Below are positions 17,936 to 26,137 of a stretch of DNA of 64,000 bases, one piece after another; the stretch's first letter is position 1; the number at the start of each line of letters is the position of its first letter. This stretch comes from Pseudonocardiaceae bacterium (lineage in GTDB: Bacteria; Actinomycetota; Actinomycetes; Mycobacteriales; Pseudonocardiaceae), in contig WHSZ01000014.1 of the NCBI GenBank assembly GCA_009379845.1, positions 36,472 through 100,471 on the forward strand, in the 5' to 3' direction. A program made the translations under genes and the position numbers. The notes beneath the pieces were generated by a model. It was not told the DNA's origin. It saw only the letters and a list, made by a program, of their open reading frames with translations, and made no database searches.

Positions 17936-18735
17936 GCCGGCACCACCCGCCGGTTCGCCAGCGCCCGATCCACCACCAGATTGCCACCGGTACACAGCAC
18001 GACCAGCAGCGCGGCCGGGACGAGCACGGCGAGTGGCTGGATGAACACCGCCTCCCGATTACGTTCGATCAGCACCGCCCAGTCGCTTGTGGACGGTTCC
18101 AGCCCAAACCCGAGGAAGTTCGCCGAGGCGATCAGGTACAGCACCAGGATCAGCCGGCTGCCGGCGTCCACCAAGGTCGGCCCGAGCACCGTGCGGCCCA
18201 CGTAGCCGAGGTGGATCCGCCACCAGGGTTCGCCTTGCAGCGTCATGGCCTCCACCGCGGCACGGCATCCGGGCGCCAGCGCCGCACCTCGCACCAGTCG
18301 GACCACGGCGGGCAGCTGCAACGCCGCGGCGGTCACGATCAGCATGCCGGCGCCCTGCCGGCCGGTCGCCGCCAGCACCAGCAGCACGAGCAGGCCGGGC
18401 AGCGCGAGTAGCAAGTCCAGCACCCGCAGCAGCGCCTCGTCCAACCACCGGTGCCGCTGCCCGGCGGCCAGCAGCGCGAGCGGGACACCGGCGAGGTAAC
18501 ACAGCAGCAACGCCAGCCCGGCCAGCAGCAGGACCGAACGCCCGCCGGTGAGCACCAGCGCGAGCACGTCCCTGCCGAGCACGTCGGTGCCGAGCGGGTG
18601 CGCGTCGCTCGGTGGCCGCAGCGGAGCCGCCTCGGATCGCGGCGAACCGGCCACCAGCGGCCCGGCAAGGGCCGTGGCCACCGGTGCTGCCAGCAGCACC
18701 CAGCCGAGCACCGCGGTCGGCGACAACCGTTTCAC
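17932..18735 (-). CDS. ABC transporter permease, DppC/NikC type
   Basis: From the GTG at 18735 the protein has 267 residues, about six membrane helices and the DppC features HPLGTDVLGRDVLALVLTGG near the N-terminus and ANFLGFGLEPSTSDWAVLI. The longer ORF to 19056 overlaps the upstream permease and is rejected. The start overlaps the DppB stop (GTGA). Family transporters import peptides, nickel or metal-metallophore complexes; the operon context favours the last. Confidence 0.9.
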   Translation of the reverse strand: MKRLSPTAVLGWVLLAAPVATALAGPLVAGSPRSEAAPLRPPSDAHPLGTDVLGRDVLALVLTGGRSVLLLAGLALLLCYLAGVPLALLAAGQRHRWLDEALLRVLDLLLALPGLLVLLVLAATGRQGAGMLIVTAAALQLPAVVRLVRGAALAPGCRAAVEAMTLQGEPWWRIHLGYVGRTVLGPTLVDAGSRLILVLYLIASANFLGFGLEPSTSDWAVLIERNREAVFIQPLAVLVPAALLVVLCTGGNLVVDRALANRRVVPA

Positions 18736-19673
18736 GCCACCATCTCCCGCTGCGGTACCAGCCGTCGGGCGGCCAGATCCGCGAGTAGATTGATGGCCAC
18801 GGTGGTTGCCGCGAACACCAGCGCGTAGCCCTGTACGGCTGGCAGATCGCGAGCCTTGACCGCGTCGACGAACGCGGAACCCAAGCCCGGCAACGCGAAC
18901 AGCGCCTCCACCACGACTACACCGCCCAGCAGCCCATCCACGGTGCGGGCCAGCTGCTGCACCGCGGGCCGCACCGCGTTGGGCAGCACGTGCCTGGCAA
19001 GCACGGTGCGTTCCGGCAGGCCGAGCAGCCGCGCGTGGATCGCGTACTCCGCGCACGTCGCCTCCGCCACGCCGATCCGCACCTGCCGAGCCAGCGCGCA
19101 GAGCTGCTTACTCACCAGCACCGCGACCGGCAGCACCAGCACGGCCGGCTCGCTGGCCAACGACCAGCCGGAGAGGCCAGCCGCGGTGGCCGGCAACCAC
19201 CCCGCTTGCACGCACAGCAAACCGATCAGCAGCAGCCCGAGCGCGAACTCCGGTACCGAATTCAGCAGCACCGCGACGGAACTGAGCGCGCGATCGGTTC
19301 GCGACCCCTGCCGCATCCCGCTCGCCATCCCGATCCCCAATGCCAGCGGAATCACCAGCGTAAGCGTGAGAATCGTGAGCAGCGCGGTGGTCGCGACGCC
19401 GCGGGCCAGCTGGTCCGCGACGGGTTCCCCGGTCAGCAACGAGGTACCGAAGTCGCCGTGCAGCAGGCCGCCCGTCCAGTCCAGGAACCGCTCGTGCGCC
19501 GGCCGATCCAGCTGGAGTCGTTCGCGCAGCGCAGCCACCTGCTCGTCGGTAGCGTGCTCGCCCGCGATTACGATCGCGGTGTCACCTGGCAGTACCGCGG
19601 TCAGCGTGAACACCGCGGCCAGGACCGCGGCGATCTGTAGGACCGCGACCGCGAGCCGGGCAACCCGCGACAT
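18732..19673 (-). CDS. ABC transporter permease, DppB/NikB type
   Basis: From the ATG at 19673 the protein has 313 residues and opens with a membrane helix (RLAVAVLQIAAVLAAVFTLT). It has DppB-family features such as LPGDTAIVIAGEHATDEQ, GDFGTSLLTGEPV and VNSVPEFALGLLLIG, though the last begins LLNSVPEF in this protein. About six membrane segments are visible. It starts 2 bases after the solute-binding-protein stop. The extended ORF to 19787 overlaps that gene. Confidence 0.9.
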   Translation of the reverse strand: MSRVARLAVAVLQIAAVLAAVFTLTAVLPGDTAIVIAGEHATDEQVAALRERLQLDRPAHERFLDWTGGLLHGDFGTSLLTGEPVADQLARGVATTALLTILTLTLVIPLALGIGMASGMRQGSRTDRALSSVAVLLNSVPEFALGLLLIGLLCVQAGWLPATAAGLSGWSLASEPAVLVLPVAVLVSKQLCALARQVRIGVAEATCAEYAIHARLLGLPERTVLARHVLPNAVRPAVQQLARTVDGLLGGVVVVEALFALPGLGSAFVDAVKARDLPAVQGYALVFAATTVAINLLADLAARRLVPQREMVA

Positions 19674-19675
19674 GC

Positions 19676-21208
19676 CTAACCGAGCGACGCGTGGTCGAAG
19701 CGGGCCCAGTGCAGCGAATTCGGTGGTGCCGCGCGCATTCCACGTAGTTCGCTGGAGATGCCCACGTTCCAGTTGCTGAATCCCCACACCAGCATCCCGC
19801 TGTCGTCGCGGATCAGGCGTTGCGCGTCGGCCAGCAGCTCGGCCCGCCTGGATTCGTCCTGGGTGCGCAGCGCCCGGTCGAACAGTGAGTCGAACCCGTC
19901 GGACTGGTAGCCGGTGTAGTTGTTGATGTCCGCCCCGCCGCGCATCCGCTGCCCGAGAAACGTCGCGATCGGCAGCGACGAGGTGCGGGTATGCCCGGCG
20001 ACGCCACTGCTTTCGATGTCCGAGAAGTACGTCTCGGATGGCCCCACCCGTGGGCTGACCCGGATGCCGAGCTCGCCCAGCTGCTCGGCGATCAGGCTCG
20101 CGGCCGATTCGAAGTACGGATCCACCGCGCTGGTGTTGAGCTCGAACGTGAGCCGCTCCGCCCCGGCCTCCCGCAGCAGCGACCTCGCCCGATCGACGTC
20201 CCGACGGCGTTGCGGCAGCGCATCCGGGTAGTACTTCAGCCCCTTGCCGAACAGGTCGTTGCCGAGCTGACCCTGACCGCTCAGCGCGACGTCCAGCAAC
20301 TGCTGCCGGTCAACACCGAGCAGCACGGCCCGTAGCACCCTCGGGTCTGAGAACGGCCGGCGGTCGATCTTGAACGCCACCGCTTGCATCGTGCCGTGCT
20401 TGGCGGCGAGCACCCCGGTGCGCTGCTCCCGATGCAGCTGGCTCGCGGAGTTCGCGCTCACGTCGTTCGCGTAGTGCACCTGACCGGAAAGCAACGCGGA
20501 AACTCGTGCGGCTTCCTCGTTGATGGACACGAACTCCACCTCAGCCGGGTTCGGCGCCCCCGCCCAGTACCCGTCGAACTTCTTGACCACTGTGGACTGT
20601 CCTGGCTGGAATGAGGCAAGCTGGAACGGCCCGGATCCCACGGGGGCACGGAACTTCGTGGTGCCGGCCGGGATGATCTCGGCGCCGGGTGCACCCCATG
20701 CGGAGGCGAATTCGAAGTTCGGTGCGCGCAGTACCAACTCCAGTTCGGTGGCGGATCGTGCCCGACTGGCTGTGAAGTCCACCTCGGTGAAGTACGGCCG
20801 GGCCGGCGACGCGGTGGCCGCCTCGGCGATCCGCCGGTAGCTGTACAGCACATCCTTCGCTGTCACCGGGCGGCCGTCATGGAATCTGGCCCGCCGCAAC
20901 CGGATCAGCCATCGCGTGCCGGTGGGGTCCGGTTCCCACGACACGGCGAGCCTTGGCACCGAACGCATCTCGCTGTCATAACCGACCAGCGTGTCGAACA
21001 ACGCCTTCGCCCTTGCCTGATCCACGAACAACGAGCTGATATGTGGATCAAGGGATTCGCCGGAACCACCGGTGGGAAACGCCGCGCGGATCCGGTTGTC
21101 CGAACCCGCGCCGGTACCGCCACAGCCGGGCACGGCCGCGATCGACGCCGCGGCCGCGAGCGCGGTGCCGAGCACCCGCCGCCTGCTCCACGAGCTTTCC
21201 ACCGTCAC
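19676..21208 (-). CDS. Family 5 extracellular solute-binding lipoprotein of the ABC importer
   Basis: From the GTG at 21208 the protein has 510 residues. The N-terminus has a twin-arginine-like RRRVLGTA, a hydrophobic stretch and a lipobox VPGC, so a membrane-anchored lipoprotein is expected. The mature part is a family 5 (DppA/NikA) binding protein (FHDGRPVTAKDVLYSYRRI, VEFVSINEEAARVSALLSG). The start overlaps the MFS stop by 4 bases. By analogy with CntA-type proteins it may bind a metal-loaded small ligand; no ligand-specific residue can be read off. Confidence 0.9.
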   Translation of the reverse strand: MTVESSWSRRRVLGTALAAAASIAAVPGCGGTGAGSDNRIRAAFPTGGSGESLDPHISSLFVDQARAKALFDTLVGYDSEMRSVPRLAVSWEPDPTGTRWLIRLRRARFHDGRPVTAKDVLYSYRRIAEAATASPARPYFTEVDFTASRARSATELELVLRAPNFEFASAWGAPGAEIIPAGTTKFRAPVGSGPFQLASFQPGQSTVVKKFDGYWAGAPNPAEVEFVSINEEAARVSALLSGQVHYANDVSANSASQLHREQRTGVLAAKHGTMQAVAFKIDRRPFSDPRVLRAVLLGVDRQQLLDVALSGQGQLGNDLFGKGLKYYPDALPQRRRDVDRARSLLREAGAERLTFELNTSAVDPYFESAASLIAEQLGELGIRVSPRVGPSETYFSDIESSGVAGHTRTSSLPIATFLGQRMRGGADINNYTGYQSDGFDSLFDRALRTQDESRRAELLADAQRLIRDDSGMLVWGFSNWNVGISSELRGMRAAPPNSLHWARFDHASLG

Positions 21209-22485
21209 GATGTCGCACTCCTTTCGCGCGCCGGTGTGGCGCGTTCCGTCCGAGCGAGCAGGCCCCGGCGTTCCATGGTGGCGGCACCCGCGGAGCCGGC
21301 CAGCCCCACCGCGAGGAGCGCCAGCCACGGCAGCCAGCGCAGTGCCGGCTCGCCCGTTCCGTCCAGCAGGGCCCCGACGAGCCCGCTCACGCCTGCCGCG
21401 ACGAGGCTGGAAACCAGGTAGTAGAAGCCGTAGTAGGTGCCAGCGAGGCGCTCACTTCCCACGATCGGCAGCAACTCCATGGCGAATGGGTTGGTGATCG
21501 CCATACCCACGGTGAACAGCGCCGTGGTCAGCAGCACGGGCAGGCAGGCGAGAAGTACCTGCGGGCTGAGCTCGCTGGCCTGCCTGGCCGGTTGCAGCGG
21601 GCCGCTGAGTAACACGGGCAGGAACGAGGCGCCCATGCACGCCAATCCGATGGTCACCGAACGGCCCGCGGTCCACCGGTTGCGGCACCACTGGGTGATC
21701 CGTACCTGGCCGAAAATCCCGATCAGTGTGGACACCGCGAACACCGCCGCGATCGCCCCGGCGAACCCGGACACTCGCTGCGCCTCGAGCGGCAATGTAA
21801 GGTACAGCTGGTTGTACAGCCCGAAGTACGCGGACAGCGTGAGGGTGAAGCCCAGAAATCGCCGATTGCCAACGACTTCCCGCCAGCTCGCCAGCATGCC
21901 CTGCTGCTGCGGTTCCACCTGCCGCCGAGGCAGCAGCGCGAGCTGCGCGACGGTGAGCGCGGCGAACGCCACACAGGCCACCAGCGCCACGAGCCGGAAA
22001 TCCACCATCAGCAGCGCGGTGCCGAGTAGCGGCCCGACCAGAGTGCCGGCGTGCGCGAAGACGTTGAACACCGCGAATACCTCGGCGCGTCGCTCGCCGC
22101 CCTCGTGCATGAGGTAGGTGCGTACCGCTGGGTTGAACAACGCGCCGGCGAGTCCGGTGAGCACCGCGGCGGCCAGCAACCCTGGCAGTGCGGTGAGCAC
22201 CGCGAACAACGCGAACGACACGACCCGCAGCGCGCAGCCGACGATGATCATCGGGCGGCAACCGAGCCGGTCGGCCGCGGTGCCGCCGATCAGGAACATG
22301 CCCTGCTGGCTGAGATTGCGCACCCCGAGTACCAGGCCGATCATCGCGGCGCCGTAGCCGAGATCGTCTCGCATGTACGAAGCGAGGAACGGCAGCAGCA
22401 TGTAGAAGCCGACATTGATGCCGAGCTGGTTGATCACCAGTAGCTTCGCCGCGGCGGACAGTTGCCGGAAGCCGATCTTGCTCAC
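21205..22485 (-). CDS. MFS transporter, probable small-molecule exporter
   Basis: From the GTG at 22485 the protein has 426 residues and about 12 membrane helices, with the MFS loop motif GTAADRLGCRPMIIVG between helices 2 and 3 and a sequence typical of drug:H+ antiporter-like exporters. It overlaps both the PLP enzyme upstream and the solute-binding protein downstream by 4 bases. Its place between a biosynthetic pair and an importer recalls CntE in staphylopine operons, which suggests it secretes the ligand made by the first two genes (inference). Confidence 0.88.
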   Translation of the reverse strand: MSKIGFRQLSAAAKLLVINQLGINVGFYMLLPFLASYMRDDLGYGAAMIGLVLGVRNLSQQGMFLIGGTAADRLGCRPMIIVGCALRVVSFALFAVLTALPGLLAAAVLTGLAGALFNPAVRTYLMHEGGERRAEVFAVFNVFAHAGTLVGPLLGTALLMVDFRLVALVACVAFAALTVAQLALLPRRQVEPQQQGMLASWREVVGNRRFLGFTLTLSAYFGLYNQLYLTLPLEAQRVSGFAGAIAAVFAVSTLIGIFGQVRITQWCRNRWTAGRSVTIGLACMGASFLPVLLSGPLQPARQASELSPQVLLACLPVLLTTALFTVGMAITNPFAMELLPIVGSERLAGTYYGFYYLVSSLVAAGVSGLVGALLDGTGEPALRWLPWLALLAVGLAGSAGAATMERRGLLARTERATPARERSATS

Positions 22486-23600
22486 CGGTCGACCTCCCGC
22501 GCGCACACGTCGCACGTCGCCGGCGGGTCACCGCGCCTGCCACACGGATCGCTGACCGTCCGGCACCGGCTCCAGTAACCGGTTGCCGCGCTCGGACCAT
22601 CCACTTCGGACGGTTCGGTGATGGTGGCAGGGATGAGACCGTGGCCTCGGCAGAACTCGTCGTCGTAGATGGTGTCCCAGTAGCGGTGCGGGCCGTCCGG
22701 GAACACCGCGACCACCCGGTCGGTGCCGGCCTTCCTCGCGTGCCAGGCGGCGACCAGTGCCGCCGCGCCGGTACTCCAGCCGCCTGTGACGAACGTGTCC
22801 CTGGCTAGCCGGCGGCAGGCGTCGACCGTTTCCGCCGGACCCACCCAGTGCACTTCGTCGAATGCCCGGTAAGCGACGTTGTCCGGGTGAATGCTGCTAC
22901 CGAGCCCGCGCATCAGCCGCCGGCCCGCTTGCTGGCCGAACACCGTGGAGCCCGGCGTGTCCACGCCGATGATCCGCACCGCTGGCCAGCGCTCGCGTAG
23001 CACGGCGGCGATTCCCGCGCTGTGCCCGCCGGTTCCTACACTGCATACCACCGCGTCCAGCTCGTCGAACTGCTCGACGAGTTCGCGTCCCAGCCCTCGG
23101 TAGCCCTCCGGGTTGTCCGGGTTGTTGTACTGGTCCGGCCAGTAGGCTTCCGGCAGCCCGGCGAGCAGCCGTCGCACCACTTCGAGCCGGGCGCGCTGCC
23201 AGCCGCCCACCGGATGGGGGCGATGCACGATCTCGACTCGGGCGCCGTAGGCGCACAGCAGCGCGCGCGTCATCGGGTCGAGCTCCTGATCGGCCACGAT
23301 CACCACGGGATGCCCGAGCAGGGCGCCGACATAGGCCAGCCCGATGCCCAGCGTTCCGCTGCTGGACTCCACCACGGTGCCGCCCGGCCCGAGCTGCCCA
23401 CGGTCTCGTGCCCCGGTGAGCATGGCCAGTGCGGCCCGTGCCTTCATGCTTCCGGGCGCGAGCCCTTCGAGCTTCGCCCAGAACCCGGGATGCCGCTTGG
23501 GAAGTGGAGTGTCCACACGCAACGCTGGGGTGTTGCCGATCAACTCGAGTAGTGATGCGCACCGCGGCCCGCCGAGCCGCTCCGCCGAGGTGGTCATCAT
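22482..23600 (-). CDS. Cysteine-synthase-family PLP enzyme with Cys-rich C-terminal extension
   Basis: A 372-residue fold-type II PLP enzyme: lysine motif APGSMKARAAL (about 54), substrate loop ESSSGTLGIGLAYVG, phosphate loop SVGTGGHSAGIAAVL. It is most like the cysteine synthase/SbnA group, which makes or uses beta-substituted alanines; SbnA yields a diaminopropionate precursor of a siderophore. The last 40 residues carry several cysteines (RCRTVSDPCG, TCDVCARE) outside the catalytic fold, perhaps a metal site. The ATG overlaps the DUF364 stop (ATGA). Likely substrate is a serine or cysteine derivative, unproven. Confidence 0.87.
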   Translation of the reverse strand: MMTTSAERLGGPRCASLLELIGNTPALRVDTPLPKRHPGFWAKLEGLAPGSMKARAALAMLTGARDRGQLGPGGTVVESSSGTLGIGLAYVGALLGHPVVIVADQELDPMTRALLCAYGARVEIVHRPHPVGGWQRARLEVVRRLLAGLPEAYWPDQYNNPDNPEGYRGLGRELVEQFDELDAVVCSVGTGGHSAGIAAVLRERWPAVRIIGVDTPGSTVFGQQAGRRLMRGLGSSIHPDNVAYRAFDEVHWVGPAETVDACRRLARDTFVTGGWSTGAAALVAAWHARKAGTDRVVAVFPDGPHRYWDTIYDDEFCRGHGLIPATITEPSEVDGPSAATGYWSRCRTVSDPCGRRGDPPATCDVCAREVDR

Positions 23601-24436
23601 TCGTGATCATCGCCCCCGTACGTGTAGATCTCGCCTGCGTCACCGGTCAGCCAGAAGAACGGGTACGGCTCCGCGGACAACGCGTCCACACCGGAACCGA
23701 GCAACTCGCGCAGCACGGCGCTGCCGGTCTGCGCGAACACCACCAGCGGCAGTTCGCGGCTCCGGCAGCACGCGGCGATCTCCTCGAAGGTGCCGTTGCC
23801 GAGCACCATCCCGGAGGCGAGCACTGCCCGGCAGCCCGCGATCGCGCGGGTGTGATCCCGCAGCACCGGCTCGCCCCACTCGGTGCGCCCGCCTTTCAGA
23901 TCGCAGGCCCGGTAGCTGATGCCCCGTTCCCGCAACGCGGCAAGCACCGAGTTGACCACGCCGATCACCGCGACCGGCCCGCCGTCGGGTAGCAGGGATA
24001 CCACCGCGCGGGCCCGGGCCTCGGATTTCCGCAGCGAGTCCCCGGCCGGCAGACGCACGGCGCGGGCACTCGGATGCCGGGCGTGTGGCAGCACGTTCAA
24101 CAGGTAAGCGTCCAAAGTGGCCACTCGCACGGCCCGGTCCGGGTGGCCGAGCAATTCGGCGACGCCGCGCCCGGCGGTATCTCGTACCGCACGCTCGTCG
24201 AGTTGTCCTGGCTCAACCGCGCAGGATCCGACGGCCGCGCCGACGCGGATGCTGAACACCGTGTTGAGGTAGCCGGCCTGCCGGCCGGCGTGCTTGGCTC
24301 CCTGCACGGTCAGGAAAGCCACGGATGCGTGGGTATCACTAGCGCGCTCGCGGGCGAAGTCGCCGGCGAGCGCGCGCCGCACAAGGGAGTCGAGGGTGGG
24401 CACGGTTGTTCGGGTAGCGGGCACAGGTGTCTCCAT
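23597..24436 (-). CDS. DUF4213/DUF364 (putative heavy-metal chelation) protein
   Basis: A 279-residue protein matching DUF4213 followed by the Rossmann-like DUF364 domain (VVSLLPDGGPVAVIGVVN, ASGMVLGNGTFEEIAACC, PLVVFAQTGSAVLRELLGSG). Pfam names DUF364 a putative heavy-metal chelation domain; its activity is unknown. It is the first large gene after the cobalamin riboswitch and leader ORF and overlaps the PLP gene by 4 bases, so both should be induced when cobalamin is scarce. A role in making or handling a metal ligand is inferred. Confidence 0.83.
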   Translation of the reverse strand: METPVPATRTTVPTLDSLVRRALAGDFARERASDTHASVAFLTVQGAKHAGRQAGYLNTVFSIRVGAAVGSCAVEPGQLDERAVRDTAGRGVAELLGHPDRAVRVATLDAYLLNVLPHARHPSARAVRLPAGDSLRKSEARARAVVSLLPDGGPVAVIGVVNSVLAALRERGISYRACDLKGGRTEWGEPVLRDHTRAIAGCRAVLASGMVLGNGTFEEIAACCRSRELPLVVFAQTGSAVLRELLGSGVDALSAEPYPFFWLTGDAGEIYTYGGDDHE

Positions 24437-24490
24437 CCGGTTCGTGGGAACGGTTGGAACATCCGGCAGAAGGATCGCCGGACCTGTGCG

Positions 24491-24550
24491 TTACGTGCGG
24501 AAGTGTTCCTGTCGCTTCAGGACTGAGATGTGCGCCGCGTGGTGCCGCAT
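24491..24550 (-). CDS. 19-residue leader peptide between riboswitch and operon
   Basis: A short ORF (MRHHAAHISVLKRQEHFRT, stop TAA) has the best ribosome-binding site of the region, ggaggaggtaccc, immediately before its ATG. It lies just downstream of the cobalamin aptamer and ends 54 bases before the DUF364 start. Four of 19 residues are His. It may be the element the riboswitch directly controls, coupling translation or attenuation to the operon. It has loose resemblance (LKRQEHFR) to the short leader peptides found before sulfur-metabolism genes in actinobacteria, without their cysteines. Confidence 0.55.
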   Translation of the reverse strand: MRHHAAHISVLKRQEHFRT

Positions 24551-24587
24551 GGGTACCTCCTCCGGGGCTCCGCGACCCCGTGTGAAT

Positions 24588-24750
24588 CGGTACGACGGCG
24601 CCAGTCTCCTGACTCGTGGATCGGCGTTGCCCTCCGGCCTTCCCGCCGGTAACCCGGCAGTGGCGTCGGTGGAGGGAATTCCCCACTCACAGTGGCGGGA
24701 CCGTGCCGGATTCGCACCGGCTTCCTGCACACCGTCGCGTGAACGTCTTT
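24588..24750 (-). ncRNA. Cobalamin (B12) riboswitch
   Basis: Read on the minus strand, the segment has the hallmarks of the AdoCbl aptamer in order: GGAAGCCGGTGcGAATCCGG, the CGGTCCCGCCACTGTGA core, a second GCCACTG element, GGGAAGGCC, GCCGATCC and the closing GAGTCAGGAGACTGGC. It precedes the DUF364-to-ABC operon by about 150 bases. In known cases cobalamin binding represses the downstream genes. The ribosome-binding site of the leader ORF lies within 35 bases of the aptamer's 3' side, so translational control is plausible. Confidence 0.95.
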
Positions 24751-24753
24751 TCG

Positions 24754-24782
24754 AAGGTTGCAGCCACCCCCGGCATTGTCAA
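24754..24782 (-). promoter_or_regulatory. Probable sigma-70-type promoter of the riboswitch operon
   Basis: On the minus strand TTGACA (24782-24777) is followed after 17 bases by the weak -10 candidate AACCTT. A start a few bases further on would place the 5' end of the RNA right at the beginning of the aptamer, which supports the assignment. Confidence 0.5.
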
Positions 24783-24784
24783 GA

Positions 24785-24811
24785 CGTTGTTGCGAGGAAT
24801 GTGCAACAACG
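24785..24811. promoter_or_regulatory. 9-bp perfect inverted repeat upstream of the -35, putative operator
   Basis: CGTTGTTGC and GCAACAACG are separated by 9 bases. The palindrome ends 2 bases upstream of the predicted TTGACA of the riboswitch operon, a position used by activators or by repressors. I do not recognise it as a Zur, IdeR or NikR box. Confidence 0.5.
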
Positions 24812-25327
24812 CGGGCGTGAATCGAGCCAAGGGGAGTGGATCGCCGAGGGCGGGCAGTTGGGTAATCAACGGCTACCAGGGCGCGGCGTGCCCGGTAGGA
24901 CACCGAGGTGCGCACTCGGTGATGCTCGACACCTTCTACCGAGTGCCTGGGCCAAGCCGGTGACCAGAACGTCCTGGCGATATCCGGACACACCGAATGT
25001 CTTTCAGCCGCGCCGCCATCCAGACTCGCCACCTGGCTGCTGTTCGTTGTCCTTGGCCGTCGACCCGTCCGGGGTGGAACTCACCGACCTGCGCGCGACA
25101 CGCTCAGACCAGCACGAGCCAACCGAGCGCATTTCTTGCTGGACAGGACTTTCCGATACCCCGTGACGTCGGAGCCGGTCTTCATCCCACATCTTCGCGG
25201 GCCACCCGCCCTGTGGCCACGCCTGGGCTCGCTGCGGCGCGACGTGACCGAGAGTATCGTGTCGATGTGTCCTGCAACGGGCGCAGGCGTGCTGAGCTGG
25301 TGATGAAGGCGGCCCCAGGAGGCACCG
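24812..25327. other. Intergenic stretch without a recognisable gene
   Basis: About 515 bases between the operon control region and the DUF3040 gene. ORFs listed here on both strands have no family features, poor ribosome-binding sites and overlap one another. A ggaggcacc site at the end belongs to the next gene. I see nothing else. Confidence 0.6.
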
Positions 25328-25648
25328 ATGAACAGCGATCGTGAAAACGAGCAGCTCCGCGATTTGGAAGAGCAACTCGCCGCAGAAGACCCGACCTTGG
25401 CGGAATCGCTACGCGCCCTGCATTGGCGAGGTCGGTTACCTTACCGGCGCTGGGCATGGAATGCCGCGCTGGTCACCACACTCGTCCTGGCGGTGATCTG
25501 CCTGATGCTCGGGGAGCTCGGCGTGGCGGCTCTGCTCGGTGCACTCGCCCTGATACTCGGCTGGGCTCGTCAACGTTTGTACCCGGCTGGTCCCTCCGGC
25601 CGGCAGGGGGACTCAGGTTGGGATAGCGACTCGGGACCGCGCCGGTAG
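25328..25648 (+). CDS. DUF3040 domain membrane protein
   Basis: A 106-residue protein with the DUF3040 layout: an acidic N-terminal helix (NEQLRDLEEQLAAEDPTLA), then two adjacent membrane helices (about 47-82). The ATG follows ggaggcaccg. These short actinobacterial proteins are of unknown function. It is transcribed divergently from the riboswitch operon but more than 500 bases away. Confidence 0.82.
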   Translation: MNSDRENEQLRDLEEQLAAEDPTLAESLRALHWRGRLPYRRWAWNAALVTTLVLAVICLMLGELGVAALLGALALILGWARQRLYPAGPSGRQGDSGWDSDSGPRR

Positions 25649-25774
25649 GTGAGTGGCTACGTCAGATCACCGCACCGCCGGGGACCGTGCCAGGAAACAA
25701 CCGCCATCTCGTGGTTAAAGGCCGCCCGCTAGCGAATTAGATAAGAAGAACGAAAGCGACAAAGGCCACGAGAA

Positions 25775-26095
25775 TTGAACGGGGTGGGTCCGGCCATGCT
25801 CGAAGTATCCGACACAACGCGGGATACTCGCGGAGTGTGGGAAACGCCCGCGAAGCACCGGCCCGGCAAATCAGCGTGGCTCGGACCGGTCGCGCTACTC
25901 CTGGCACTCGGCAGCTGGGCCACGCCTCTCGCCGGCCCGGCCATGGCGCTCGCCGCGACCATCGCGGGAGCCGTCTCCATCGCCACCCGGCGGCAATTCC
26001 GCATCGACTGGACCGCCATCGCAGGGATCGTCACTGGACTCGGCCAACTCCTCTTCGCGCTGATCCTGTTCACCATGGAGACAAGCGGCCTCTAG
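25775..26095 (+). CDS. Small multi-pass membrane protein, DUF4190-like
   Basis: About 100 residues with three hydrophobic segments (SAWLGPVALLLALGSWATPL, AMALAATIAGAVSIA, GIVTGLGQLLFALILF), a pattern like DUF4190 proteins, but the match is not certain. The TTG at 25775 and the ATG at 25796 are both possible starts and neither has a strong ribosome-binding site. It ends 42 bases before the LysR gene, in the same direction. Confidence 0.6.
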   Translation: MNGVGPAMLEVSDTTRDTRGVWETPAKHRPGKSAWLGPVALLLALGSWATPLAGPAMALAATIAGAVSIATRRQFRIDWTAIAGIVTGLGQLLFALILFTMETSGL

Positions 26096-26137
26096 GTTGG
26101 GCACCGCGAGATATCCGGTGGCGGGGTATCGTGTGGC

